Shown: positions 40,837 to 51,196 of the stretch, piece by piece
Layout: each line of letters starts with the position of its first letter
Numbering within the stretch: position 1 is the stretch's first letter
Source of the DNA: Breviolum minutum Mf 1.05b.01
Taxonomy: Eukaryota; Sar; Dinophyceae; Suessiales; Symbiodiniaceae
Length of the DNA: 64,000 bases
Assembly (NCBI GenBank): GCA_000507305.1
Contig: DF239217.1
Location: 93,854-157,853 of the forward strand
Direction of reading: 5' to 3'
Program-made: the position numbers and the translations under genes
The notes under the pieces: generated by a model
What the model saw: the letters and a program-made list of their open reading frames with translations, nothing else
Databases searched by the model: none
Told to the model about the DNA's origin: nothing

Positions 40837-40972
40837 TGGTTAATTGTTGGTTTGGGGGCCCGGTGGTTTGGATTCCTGAGATTCCTCGAAAATGAAAGGG
40901 ATTGGGATTCTTAGGGGTATCTCAGGAATCCAAACCACCGGGCCCCAAACCAACAATGAACCATTAGCTGAG
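40829..40972 (+). mobile_element. Family H element, long near-perfect hairpin
   Basis: Left arm TCAGCTAGTGGTTAATTGTT..., right arm ...AACAATGAACCATTAGCTGA. The arms are complementary over more than 50 bp around a loop of about 30 bp and include GGGGCCCGGTGGTTTGGATT. Shorter copies lie at 6188 and 63003. Confidence 0.9.
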
Positions 40973-41444
40973 TTGTTATTGGGAGATTTTAACAGGGATT
41001 GATTTTTTCATAGGCGCAGGGATTGGTAGGGATCATTAGATATACCGTAAAATGGGATCATGAAATGGGGAACCAATTTTTGGGGAAGATCAAAGTTGAT
41101 TTTCCAAAATCATATTCGTGAAGTTGAGGGATTTTCACGGAAAAAAAACAGGTTTTGCACTGTTTGGGTTGGTGTCATATAGCGAGAGACAAGTGGGGTT
41201 GAAGTCCGAAAAGAAGATCCATTGAGCTGGGGGGGTCAATAGGGTTTCCCGTGCTTGTATTACGAATGCACCCTGCCTTCGCCTTTCACAGCGGGTAGTT
41301 TTTGAAACTTAACAGTGAACCATGTTTTGTGATTTGCGTGCTTTGCAGGACGCATTTGTATCCAATGTTTTTGGCTAGGGACGTTTTTCAATTAGACAAT
41401 CTTCTTCGGGGATTGGTGTCTTAAATTGAATGTTGGGTATCAAC

Positions 41445-41531
41445 AGTTTCCCGTTGTTTCAAGAGGATATGAGGATATATGAGGAACTTGTGTTATGGAA
41501 CAAGTTGAAGTCGATCCCCCCAAAGTCGAAG
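41445..41531 (+). CDS. Candidate exon downstream of 40.1-40.8 kb
   Basis: After a CAACAG acceptor the frame reads FPLFQEDMRIYEELVLWNKL then KSIPPKSK and ends at AAG|gtaagt, a strong donor in phase 0. It may continue the gene at 40118-40836. No family assigned. Confidence 0.4.
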
Positions 41532-41957
41532 GTAAGTTTACGCATGTTGGCTGCTTGCAAAATAATGGAAAATGTAAACATGAACTTTTATTTTCTGTCT
41601 GTTCAATTTCGTTTCATTTATATCCACTATGTAATGTACCGTTGTTTTTCTTTCTCCACTTTTGGGGCACAGTAGTTACAACAACAAATGTTCGTGAAAA
41701 TATGGCAATGTTCGTTGTTTTTCCAGCCTTGGCTGGTGCGTTTTTGGGGGTGGCTTTACGTCTTCAGTGAAATCCTGTAGATTCCGCCCCCCACTGTCCG
41801 CGAAAAAAAAAACATGGCAGGATTTGGGTTTTTTGGATTGCAATCACGAAGCGGGCACGTGGAAGGTAGCAGTCAGTTGGCCTACTCCTGAGGATTCCTC
41901 AGTCTCTTGGAGACCGGAACCATTGGAAATGTGGTTTGAGCAATGAAAATCGGGGCC

Positions 41958-42051
41958 TGGTTGGTTGTTTTTCATAGAGGATTATACTACTGTACCACTT
42001 TTATAGGGATTACAATAAACCATTATAAGGATCCCTATAAAATAAAAAGTC
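41958..42051 (+). mobile_element. Family K element
   Basis: 'gcctggttggttgtttttca' ... 'tacaataaaccattataagg'. Related to 18464 and 45569. Confidence 0.45.
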
Positions 42052-42298
42052 AGGAGTTTTTTCTTGGTTTCAGGTGGGTTCCTTTTTGGACGTGCTGGGA
42101 ACTTTGATGATTTTTGGGGCAGTTTTTTTTGTTGATCGATGTGTATGTGCAATTTTTTCTCAGGTCTTTGTGGGTGCAACCATCATATATGAATCCCCCT
42201 TGGAATGACTCCGAAAAAGAAGAGCCTGTTTCAGTATCTTTTTTGGCACAGGAATCTTCTTGATCCTATTTGATTTGAAATTCATTTTTCAGGCAGAG

Positions 42299-42402
42299 TA
42301 CTCTTTCTCCCATAATCATGGAAGTGGAGAACTACCGTGAATGAAAGGAATCTAATATTGGAAGGACCCATTTTCCACTTTCATGATTATGGGAGGAAGG
42401 GC
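42299..42402 (+). mobile_element. Family G element
   Basis: TACTCTTTCTCCCATAATCA ... TGATTATGGGAGGAAGGGCA. The terminal stem is about 20 bp. Confidence 0.85.
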
Positions 42403-42883
42403 AAAAACTTTGCAGATTTCATTTTTGGGGATTAGACATTTTGCGGCTTCAACACAAAACTGGCATTTCTTTCAGCATTTTTCAAGTTGGACCCCCAAAT
42501 TCATCAGAAAAGGGTTGATGTGATGGAGGGAAACCAATAGAGCTTGAGGGAGTTTTGAGAAATATAGGATGAGCTTTCGTTAGACTTTAGAGGATGGTTT
42601 GGCGCCACAGCTTTAGAAAGGGATGCCTTTCTCGGTTTGAAAAATCTTTTTATCCCTAGGGTCCTTTGGAAGGTGACAATAAGATGGGTATATGATATAT
42701 GATGTCTTTTCACACAACGTGATAGCAAAGTACAGATCATTGGACAGGGGGAATTTTGCCATGTTCAGAGCGGCCTCTTCAACTACACCTCTACTGACCG
42801 CTAGTTTGCACCTTAAAAAAAACTATACGTAGCTCGGAGCTTAGAAGACTTTCTCGTTTCCGTCATGATTTTGTCTTCAGTAC

Positions 42884-42988
42884 TACCCTCTGGTAAACTA
42901 ACATAGCAATGGAATATCCCCATTTTCAATAGGAAGTACATCTTCAGAGGGACCGTTTGCCATTGCTATGTTAGTTTACCAAAGTGTA
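42884..42988 (+). mobile_element. Family A element, 'gtaaactaac' subfamily
   Basis: TACCCTCTGGTAAACTAACA ... TGTTAGTTTACCAAAGTGTA. Confidence 0.85.
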
Positions 42989-43312
42989 AAAATGTTCAGT
43001 TTTCGGTAGGAGTGGTCCAGGTTGTGATAGCCTCACCACAAAAAATGCGAGTCGCTAAGGAGAAGAAGAAGCGACGGAGGGACTGAGGTGAAAAAGCCCA
43101 CGAAACCACCGGATGTGTGGCTTAAGACCGGCCATACGAAGGCTACGACCGCCAAGTGGAAGATGGTAGCAACACATGAAAGGGAACATACCCCAACAAA
43201 CGCAAGGAAAAACACATGAAAAAGAAGAAACACCACACAAAAAACATCAAAAAACACTAAATAAAACATCAGAAAAATGAACTTCGCGCCCCCTTTTTGG
43301 TTGTACATACAG

Positions 43313-43520
43313 TACCCTCCAGGTCACGATCACCATAATCCCAAGTTTGGAAAAGGGGAAAATCATCGACTCAACAGTTGATTGAAAAGGGGATATGTAA
43401 GTTTCCAAAAATAGGGATACCCCAAAATGGATGGTTTATAATGGAAACCCCTATTAAAATGGATGATTTGGGGGCACCCCTATTTTCGGAAACATCCATA
43501 TGTAAGTTTCCAGGAGTGTA
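43313..43520 (+). mobile_element. Family A element interrupted by family C
   Basis: TACCCTCCAGGTCACGATCA ... with the 'atcatcgactcaa' interior of the 31369 subfamily. Its right end resumes as TGTAAGTTTCCAGGAGTGTA after a family C insertion. Confidence 0.75.
43401..43497 (+). mobile_element. Family C element nested in family A
   Basis: GTTTCCAAAAATAGGGATAC ... CCCTATTTTCGGAAACATCC. It is flanked on both sides by ATATGTAA (43393-43400 and 43498-43505). The shared flank reads ATATGTAAGTTTCC if the element's own GTTTCC is counted. Confidence 0.85.
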
Positions 43521-44617
43521 TTGTTTTTTTTTGCCAGGAAAGTTAGCACCAAGAAAACAAGACTTCCCTCTCAAGGATGTGAAGGATGTTTTCAGGGAGT
43601 TTTTAGATATGTATCCAATGGATTTTTAGCTTCATTTTGAGACACACCATATCTAACAAAAGGGGGGGTGGGGGTTTCGATTCTATAATTTGTATTCTCA
43701 GCTTGGGGAAGATGAGTCATTTTGCAAGCGTCTCTTTCCACATGGCATAAGCCCCCGGCCATTGCTAGGCTACTAGGGGTTCGTTATGTCAATGGGCAGC
43801 AAAAAAAGAAGGTTGAGATGAAAATGGACCGGATCAAGAGGCACTATAGGCTGATGTAGAGGCTTCGCTTCAGAAAGTTACTTTGTTTTCGAACATGCAA
43901 TGGCTCACTTTCAGGGGTCCCCGGTAGGTTCGCAATGCCATCATTGAAGCGTTTGCTTTGAAAAAAGGATGGTACATGACAGACAGCGGTGGGGTCTTAA
44001 GTTTTTGCCATGCGATTGGTGCGATTTAGGCAAGGATTAAGCGGTTTTGGGTCTCCCCAAAACCCGACTTGCAGAAAGGCATGAGCCAAGAAAACAGCGC
44101 TTAGGCAGATTTATAGAGAACTCAAAAATCATGGGGGTGGTAGTTAGGATTCTGAAGAAAATATGGAAATCAGAAACCCAACTTCACAACATGCCAATTA
44201 CAGCTATTACGAGTAATTTTTTCTGCCAACAAATTTCAAAATATATGTGGTTTTTAGAGAGGAAAAAGTCACCAAAAGCTCTGCTGGCTGGTTTTTTTTT
44301 GGGGAGACCCATCTGGCCCGGGAAAGTCAACTTCAGCTCGACTCTCTCTCTCCAGTCGAAGGGGAGTGGGGAGTTTTGGGGGGTTAAAAGAAAGGTGGAT
44401 CCTGTGTTTATTTTACCAACGTAAAGATCAAAATAAAAAGGCAACCAGCACATCTTTGCGATTACAAAAGTTGAATGATGGAAAACAAATGTCAAGGGAG
44501 GGCTGAAAAAAATCTTATTTTATTAGATGCTCTCTCCAGCTTCCATTTATCGAAATTGTTGATTAAAAGCGGAGAAAACGGTATACAACTTGTATGAGTC
44601 CAGTTAAAACGGTCTAC

Positions 44618-44711
44618 CCACGGCAAGTGGTGCCTGCACCGTGATAGGGATCTTATCCTAGCGCCGGGTTCCGGTCTTGCTAGGCACTAAAACTATTGAG
44701 TCACGCCGTGG
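44618..44711. ncRNA. Unexplained multi-stem structured segment, 94 nt
   Basis: The outer stem CCACGGC (44618-44624) pairs with GCCGTGG (44705-44711). Inside are GGTGC/GCACC (44629-44640), TAGGGAT/ATCCTA (44645-44660), and CCTAGC/GCTAGG (44657-44684) enclosing CCGG-GTT-CCGG; the last two share a few bases. It lacks a tRNA T-loop and a hammerhead core. It could be an RNA gene, a control element or a diverged hairpin transposon. Confidence 0.3.
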
Positions 44712-44783
44712 CGAAAAAGCTGTTGATTTTCAGTCAGTTTTGTGACCGGAGCGCTTGTCGTGGGGGAGGGTGAAGTGGGCTGA

Positions 44784-44904
44784 TACTGTTGATGGTTCAG
44801 AAATCCTGCTAACCAGTTGAGGTTGGTAGGTTATCCCGTTATTTCCAGGGTTTATTTACATCCAAAGCTGTGGTTGTTTGGGATTTCTGAACCATCCAAC
44901 AGTA
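44784..44904 (+). mobile_element. Family E element, well preserved
   Basis: TACTGTTGATGGTTCAGAAA ... GATTTCTGAACCATCCAACAGTA. The termini are complementary over about 23 bp with one extra C. Confidence 0.85.
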
Positions 44905-44911
44905 GTGGTGG

Positions 44912-45139
44912 GTGATTCTTTGCTGGCGCAAAAACGCCAGGGTGGAACCCTATGGCATCTCTGGTGCTGAACAAGTCTCCTGGCAAGATGTTGTGACCCT
45001 GAAGAATTCCAATCCCTGGGGTTGGCGAAGAGGGTTGGGTTTTACCACCCGAACTCTCTTGGGTTTGAGTTGGGGGATTTTCTTGAAATTCACAACTGTG
45101 TTGTGCGATTTTTTTGTTGACAAAAACTCGATGACTTGA
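44912..45139 (+). CDS. Small ORF beside family E element, unrecognised
   Basis: 75 codons reading RKNARVEPYGISGAEQVSWQ then DVVTLKNSNPWGWRRGLGFT, ending at TGA. The first half looks coding. The second half, rich in Phe and Leu, does not. It may be an exon with a donor near the middle. Confidence 0.28.
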   Translation: MILCWRKNARVEPYGISGAEQVSWQDVVTLKNSNPWGWRRGLGFTTRTLLGLSWGIFLKFTTVLCDFFVDKNSMT

Positions 45140-45568
45140 TGGTTCCATTTCATGATCTGTTGAAGTTTTGATGAAGGCACCTCTGGCCGAAACGTAACTG
45201 GGGCTTTACAGAAACCCTTGATACTAGTGGTTGACAGGTCGCACACTATCGCAAGTATATACTTTTCATGATGGAATTCTTCCAGCAAAACATTGATTGG
45301 ACTGAATATTTGCCGCAGGGAAAAATCCCTTTCAAGGGAAAGAATCATCGCAATCCCACTGATTTTTTTGGGGGTCAAAGGACGAAAACAAGGTGTGTAG
45401 ATTCTCCACCGGGTAGCAACGGGGTCTGTATGTGTTTTTTTTTTTCAAGTGGATGGACATTTTTCAGCGCACATTTTTCATAAATTAATTGCTTTTTCAC
45501 TTGTTTGTAAAAAGAACTTCTAGTATCATCTTAGTTAAGAAAAACATCCTGGTTGTCTTGGTGATGTA

Positions 45569-45655
45569 GGGGATGACATCCTACCCAGTTAAATGGGGAT
45601 TATTTCATAAGCCACTATAAAGGTCCCCAAAAAAGCCAACCAGGATTCAGTGGAA
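45569..45655 (+). mobile_element. Family K element
   Basis: 'aggggatgacatcctaccca' ... 'tttcataagccactataaagg' ... 'ccaaccagga', matching 38650-38735. Confidence 0.55.
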
Positions 45656-46017
45656 AGTATCCAGCCGTTTTTTTTTGACCGTGGCTCACAATAAAACATA
45701 TATGATAGATTACTAGGTAAAATATATCATACATCTGGTAAATTAGTAGGTAGATATATCCATACAACATGGATTTTATGATTGTATTCGGAACTAAAGC
45801 TCCTTGTATATTTTTTAAAGGACGGAGGGACACTCGTTTTTTTTTTTCTGCCCTCCCGTTGATCTCCCACAACAACCCGCCAACCCGAACTGGATACAAC
45901 CCGCCAACAAATCATGTGAGCTTTTCAAGTTAGGTGCGTCGCTTCAGCGCCAATGTCGGGGGATGCCAAGCGGAACTTGGGGTGCTTTGGGGTGAACTTT
46001 TAACATGCGGCATGGCG

Positions 46018-46122
46018 TACACCCTGGAAGATCAACATGGAACATTCAAATCACCCATTTAGAAAGGAAAATGATCTTCCCAACCTCTATGATTATGTTC
46101 CATGTTAATCTTCCAGGATGTA
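46018..46122 (+). mobile_element. Family D element
   Basis: TACACCCTGGAAGATCAACA ... GTTAATCTTCCAGGATGTA. Confidence 0.85.
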
Positions 46123-47572
46123 TCTATATAGATGAAATGAGGGTATGTCCTCCTTGAAGATTATTTTAGAGGAAGATAGACCCAGAACTTAATTCTTCGA
46201 AAGGAAATTGATACCTTTTCGAAGTATAGAATCATTGTCTGTTTATCCATGTGAAACAAAAAAACCATTGGTTGCATATCTTCACAAGTATCTTCACATA
46301 TCCATCATCAGAAGTTGAGGTGATCGGCTTTTTTTGAATAGTTCCGAACGTCCGAAAATCCAAGTTTTTGAGGAACCCCTGCCTTTCCTGCCCGGAAAAA
46401 AATGGTCAACCAGGTGATTTTTATTAATTCAATGTGACCTTTTTCATCACTGAAAAGTCGTTGGAGGTCACGGATACACAACCAACCAACCAAAATGATT
46501 TCGGGTCAGGAAAATTTAGCATTTTTCTCCAAACAATCTCTTTTTCTCCACAAATTTTCATCACCAAAATTTCAACCTGATTTATTACCAGCCCCCCAAA
46601 AAAAGGTCACCAAAATTCGAAACACAAATTGTGTAAGGCACCCAGTGGAAAAAGACGTAGGGTGTGGGCTATGGTTTTACGTCTCCAAGTCTAAGGGGGA
46701 AAAATACCCAAAGACTACTCCGCGTCTTCGATTTCCACCGCATTTGGGAAGGCGGAGTGATTTTTCTTGGAGTTTTTTTTTTCTCCAAAAACTGCTCCTT
46801 TTTTCTCGATTTTTTTTTTTTGTTTGGATGTTTTTTGATGGTCCAAAAAATAAGGAAAGCCAACAATTTCAGCTATATATATATATGAATATATACCGTA
46901 TACATTCATGTATCTCACTGAGGCTCGTTTTTCGTATAAAACTACATGTTACAAACCATTTAAGCAGAACCCTATGCCGATGCTTGTCCACCACTGGAAT
47001 GCATACACAACCCTTCACCAGATCTCGGATGGAAATTGTGCCTCCGTTTTGTTGAGGTGTCAAGGTGTGACTTTGGGTCACAGGCCTGGTGCTTGTCATG
47101 TATTTTTCCGGGTTTTTGAAGGAAATTCCACAGAAAATCAGGTGATTTGTGCTGAATTGTCGGGAACTTTGCCTGACTTGCAAATGAATTTTTCCCATCA
47201 ATTTTCTGAATGCCTTCAGACTTTTTCCTTAAATTTCTTAAAGTGAGTGGGTATTTTCCAAATCATCTTTTTTGAGTTGGGTCACCAGGAGTTTCAGGTA
47301 CCTAAAATGGAGGCACTGAACCTCATAAGGCCATTTTGGGGATGGGTTTTCCCTTACATAAGCCTTACATACAGCTTATATAGGTGAGTACCTCCTGAAA
47401 TGTCTGGTGATTCGACTGGCCCGAGATGCCTGGAGGGAAGCACTTCCTGGCCTCCAAAGAAGCCGATCTTGGTGAAGTTGACAGGTGACGGTCGACCCAT
47501 ACAGGGGCTGCTGGCAGGAAGAAAACCGATCCAAACAAAACCAATGAAAGGATGGGGAAAAAACTCGGGGGC
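46123..47572. other. No confident gene
   Basis: Plus frames of 186 codons (46495-47055) and 112 codons (46908-47246) overlap each other and cross T-runs and a TA tract. They have no recognisable domain and are not called as genes. Confidence 0.35.
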
Positions 47573-47592
47573 ACACACACACACACACACAC
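47573..47592. repeat. (AC)n microsatellite
   Basis: About ten AC units. Confidence 0.93.
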
Positions 47593-47704
47593 TTGAAACA
47601 CAGGTGTCTTTTGTTGTTTTTTTTTGGTTGGTTGGGGGTGGCGGAGGGGGAAGACCAAGGGCCTTTTTTATTCGATTTGAACCATTTGTTGACCTTTTTT
47701 TGTT

Positions 47705-48469
47705 GTGTTTCCCCACCCAAAAGATGGCCAACATTTGCCGCGAGATGCCGCGAGTTTCTCCCCTATAAAAGGGTATTTTGGGAGTGCCGATTTTGAAAGC
47801 GAAGCAATTCCCTACCCTGAAACCAAAAGCGACTTGAAACCTGAAATAGTAAGTGAAATGGAGTCATCTTTCTACATTTTAGTTTTGGGGCGACCAGCAA
47901 GAATAGGGAGGTTCGTTTTTTGCGACGGTTACCCATGTAATTCCCGAATATCCCAATATGCACGACTTCCCGGTGGCAAACTCGGCAGTTGCTTCAAACG
48001 TTTCAGGCTTGAAATAGTCAGCAAAAATTACTGCTGTTCAATCACCAGCCAACATAGCCAACCCAAACAGCTCGCAGAAACGCTTTGTTTTTTTTTCCCT
48101 GAAAAAACATGGGAAACGTCGCATTTTCTTACAAAAAGGCAACTGCATTGCTGGTTTCAGGGGTTTCCAGTTGAAATGCAGCTGGAAATTCCACGGTGGG
48201 TGGGTTGTGGGGGACGAAGGTTATGGGTTGTAAACGAAATCATCCAACAAAAAAACCTAGGGCGAAATATCCAAGCAGTTAGGGGGTGCTTGGCCATTGA
48301 AGGCTCTTGGGGGTTCAGAATTTGTTCAATTGTTGTCGGTGTAAAGATTTCGCGAAAACATATTGTGGGAAATACATCACAAACATGGTGCATTTTTTTT
48401 CCCCAAAAATATGTCAGTCCCACGATTTTTTTTTTGGGGGGGCACAATTCCAGTCAATTTTTTCAATAA
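47705..48469 (+). CDS. Longest open frame in the window (254 codons), hypothetical
   Basis: ATG at 47705 to TAA at 48467-48469 with no intron. A stop-free run of this length is very unlikely by chance at this base composition. The peptide includes SSFYILVLGRPARIGRFVFC and MQLEIPRWVGCGGRRLWVVN. Against a gene: third positions show no clear GC preference and some segments are translations of T-runs. No domain or signal peptide recognised. Confidence 0.33.
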   Translation: MFPHPKDGQHLPRDAASFSPIKGYFGSADFESEAIPYPETKSDLKPEIVSEMESSFYILVLGRPARIGRFVFCDGYPCNSRISQYARLPGGKLGSCFKRFRLEIVSKNYCCSITSQHSQPKQLAETLCFFFPEKTWETSHFLTKRQLHCWFQGFPVEMQLEIPRWVGCGGRRLWVVNEIIQQKNLGRNIQAVRGCLAIEGSWGFRICSIVVGVKISRKHIVGNTSQTWCIFFPQKYVSPTIFFLGGHNSSQFFQ

Positions 48470-49101
48470 ATCCACCATTCAATTATTTCAGTTGGAGTTG
48501 TTTAAAAAAAATGGTTCAAGAGTCAACTTCCCATGGCAGAAATTTCAAACAACTTGGTGCTTTGTAGGTAGCTCAAAGGGGTTGTGCAAATTCTTGGTAG
48601 CACAAATCAGACAAAAGCAGCATCGAAAAAACTTGAATTTAACGCATCCAATATTGTTTTTTTTGCATTTGTCTGGAGGTAGCCACACCATTCCAGTTTC
48701 TTCGTAGTTGGGTGTTTGTGTTTTTTAATTTTGTTTTTTTTTGCATTTGCTAGGTAAAACATGGTAAAACAAGGTCTCCTTGTGTTCTCACTAGGTGTGC
48801 CCTTATCCTTCATGTTTGGATGAGCTGTTGGCTTTATTTGATGAAGGTTTCACCCCCCAAATTTCCAGCATCTCGGTGGGTTTCTTTTCTGGTTACAAAT
48901 ACGATACCGCTTTAAACTTTTAAACTTTAAACCAGTTCATGAGTAGTCCATGTTTCATTCTTGCTTCGAAGTAGCCGCCATTTTGGGGTTTATCTAAAAT
49001 CCCTTCAGAATCGGGAGCGATTTGGAGCTACTGTCAGGTTTCGATCATCACATCTTAGGTTTTCTCAACGAGCATCTTATATCATTTTGATTTGATATGA
49101 T

Positions 49102-49404
49102 TTATCTTGAAGAGACGAATTTTATCCGGGCAGAGTACCTGTATATAAAGACCACGCGTCCAAGCCCTGCGTTGACTGCTGCGCGTTGTCCTTCTGTTGA
49201 AAAAGATGATGTGTGGGTACAAGTAACAAACGTTTTGGATTTGAGGCTTGGTTGTAGCGCGAGCTTGATGGTGTAGAGCGAGCTTGATGGCAAATTCCGG
49301 TCAAGTGCGTGCAGTGCTGCATGGGCCCCCTGGCGAACCTGAGGGACTAGGCCATTAGGCCCTAGTGAAATAGGACTCTCCCTTCTCACCGTTGGGGCCC
49401 ACAC
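49102..49404 (-). CDS. Weak 100-codon ORF, minus strand
   Basis: Starts MWAPTVRRESPISLGPNGLV and is Ser, Thr and Arg rich. Composition is richer in GC than its flanks. Overlapping frames are shorter. No family recognised. Confidence 0.25.
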   Translation of the reverse strand: MWAPTVRRESPISLGPNGLVPQVRQGAHAALHALDRNLPSSSLYTIKLALQPSLKSKTFVTCTHTSSFSTEGQRAAVNAGLGRVVFIYRYSARIKFVSSR

Positions 49405-49475
49405 TTATGTGTTGAGGGTATCATTCCTGGAGTGGTTCCATGATGGCTTGTCGTTTTTTCTTGGTGCTCTTCTAG

Positions 49476-49742
49476 GCTGGTCTGCTGAAAAATTCCGCGC
49501 AGGGCTCAGTGACAAGTCCTTCACGCCATCAAAGCCCGTCCGCATACCTTTGTTGCTATGCAGCTATACAGCCCCCTCAAGTGAGACACCAAAGTGGGAA
49601 GGCCTTGTGGCAGGAAACGTGTAATATCACCCTTTCCAAAACAAAACTTCAGGGATTCTATCCCAAAACTTCAGAGACGTTTGGGGATGAGCATTTTCCG
49701 AGGTGCCGAAGCCTTCGTGCCGCGTTTCAAGGCGTGACTTAG
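49476..49742 (+). CDS. Candidate exon, unrecognised protein
   Basis: Opens after TTCTAG|G and stays open for 88 codons to TGA: AGLLKNSAQGSVTSPSRHQS then YAAIQPPQVRHQSGKALWQE. It could end at a GT after GGAAAC near 49618. Another plus frame (from 49409) is also open, so the frame is not certain. Confidence 0.33.
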   Translation, partial: AGLLKNSAQGSVTSPSRHQSPSAYLCCYAAIQPPQVRHQSGKALWQETCNITLSKTKLQGFYPKTSETFGDEHFPRCRSLRAAFQGVT

Positions 49743-50556
49743 TTGTGTGTATCTGCCGTTTCAGCTGACACAAGGGCATGGAAGGCAATGATTTTTGTTT
49801 GTTTCCGGGAGATAAAACATGGTTGCTCGCAGACACGGGCAAATTCTCAGACATGTGACACACATGTAAAGAAAAGGCGACATGACATGCCCCTAATCAA
49901 CCACGCACCTCACAGATTCAACATTCATCTGAGACCTTGTGCAAAATCAATTTTTTGGGATGGAATATTTCCAAATTGGTTGCAGGGGAATTGGGTTGAA
50001 ACCACCAACTACAGAATAGGTGAGTGCAGATGTGACTGAGCGTGGCATCGTTTTGGTGAGGATTGGCGTTGGCCTTTGAGTACGTTTCTGCCCGGGAACA
50101 CAAGTAGACGATTGAGTGTCAGGGTGTGCTGCAAGTGTTGTTTTTGGCGTATAATCCAGGTGATTTTGAGGGGAAGAAGCCATCATGTTGAGGCCCCCTT
50201 CTCAAAATCTCCAAATGGAAAAAAAAGGTTGAATTTAAAGATCAAAAGCAAAGAAATGTAGAAAAAAACGGACGTGTGGAGTGTGGATATGTCCTTTATA
50301 TGATTTTATTGGCGTATTATTTTGCATTATTTGTTAGAAGATCTGCCCCACAAAATGGAAGGTCAACCCCTTCTCCAAAAAAGGGGAATCGACCTTGGGG
50401 TTCCATTTTTTTTGCATTTTCCAAAACGTTCGCCCATTACACGCGTTTTTTGGTATTTAATGGTCTGCACTTTTCAAATTTAACCTGGAAAGGGGAATAT
50501 TAGAGTGGAAATCATCATGGTTTCAGCTTCCATGATAACTTTTTGTGGGGTGTCCA

Positions 50557-50659
50557 TACCTTCCTGGAAAATAACATATCCTCATCCTTTTTGACAGATT
50601 TGCCCAACTTCCCTTTCGGGAAATATAAGATAGGTAATTTCTTTATCTTGTGAGGGGTA
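50557..50659 (+). mobile_element. Family A element, decayed
   Basis: TACCTTCCTGGAAAATAACA ... TTTATCTTGTGAGGGGTA. Confidence 0.5.
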
Positions 50660-50701
50660 ACTTGGCCAGATGACGGATAATTCATACTCCACCTCAGCAA
50701 T

Positions 50702-50780
50702 TACACCCCGGAAATTGAACGTAGCCCCTGCTTCCAAAAAACATTTTTCGGGCGCCAGCTGTTAAATTTCCGGGGGTGTA
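50702..50780 (+). mobile_element. Family A element, short
   Basis: TACACCCCGGAAATTGAAC ... TGTTAAATTTCCGGGGGTGT+A, 79 bp. Confidence 0.78.
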
Positions 50781-51080
50781 TCAACTACCCTGTGACATTG
50801 GGGGAGCGATCAAGGTCGCCAGGGAGTTTCATGTATCTTCCCAAAAAATGAGGAGCTATTTATTTGGAACCCCAGAATCCTAAAAATCACAGGGTAGAAA
50901 AAACCTTCACGAAATCAACTGCCAACTCCGTCCTCCCAATGCTGAGGCGTGATCCATGGCTCACCTTTGTAGGGCGTCAGGCGAGGGCTGGACCCCAAAT
51001 TCCATCAGAAAATGGATGATTTTTGATGGTGGGAGAATAATCATTGACTTTTAGCGGGGAGTTTTGAGACATTTTTAGTT

Positions 51081-51196
51081 AGGTTGGTGGTGGCAACTCA
51101 AAGATTTTTTAAGATTAATTTTCACCCCAATCCTTGGGGTTTCATGATCCAATTTGACGAGCATATTTTTTCAAATGGGTGGAAACCACCAACTAG
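51081..51196 (+). mobile_element. Family B element (candidate introner)
   Basis: AG|GTTGGTGGTGGCAACTCA ... GAAACCACCAACTAG with the core 'gatccaatttgacgagcata'. Confidence 0.83.

Noticed and set aside
44618..44711. tRNA gene
   Set aside because: The outer 7-bp stem suggested a tRNA, but there is no T-loop, the D-arm geometry is wrong and no anticodon loop can be placed.
46495..47055. 186-codon plus-strand ORF
   Set aside because: It crosses poly-T runs and a TA tract and overlaps another equally long frame; composition does not suggest protein.
48968..48983. GTAGCCGCCATTTTGG as a spliced-leader copy
   Set aside because: Resembles the dinoflagellate leader but with a two-base insertion and no match beyond; too weak to call.
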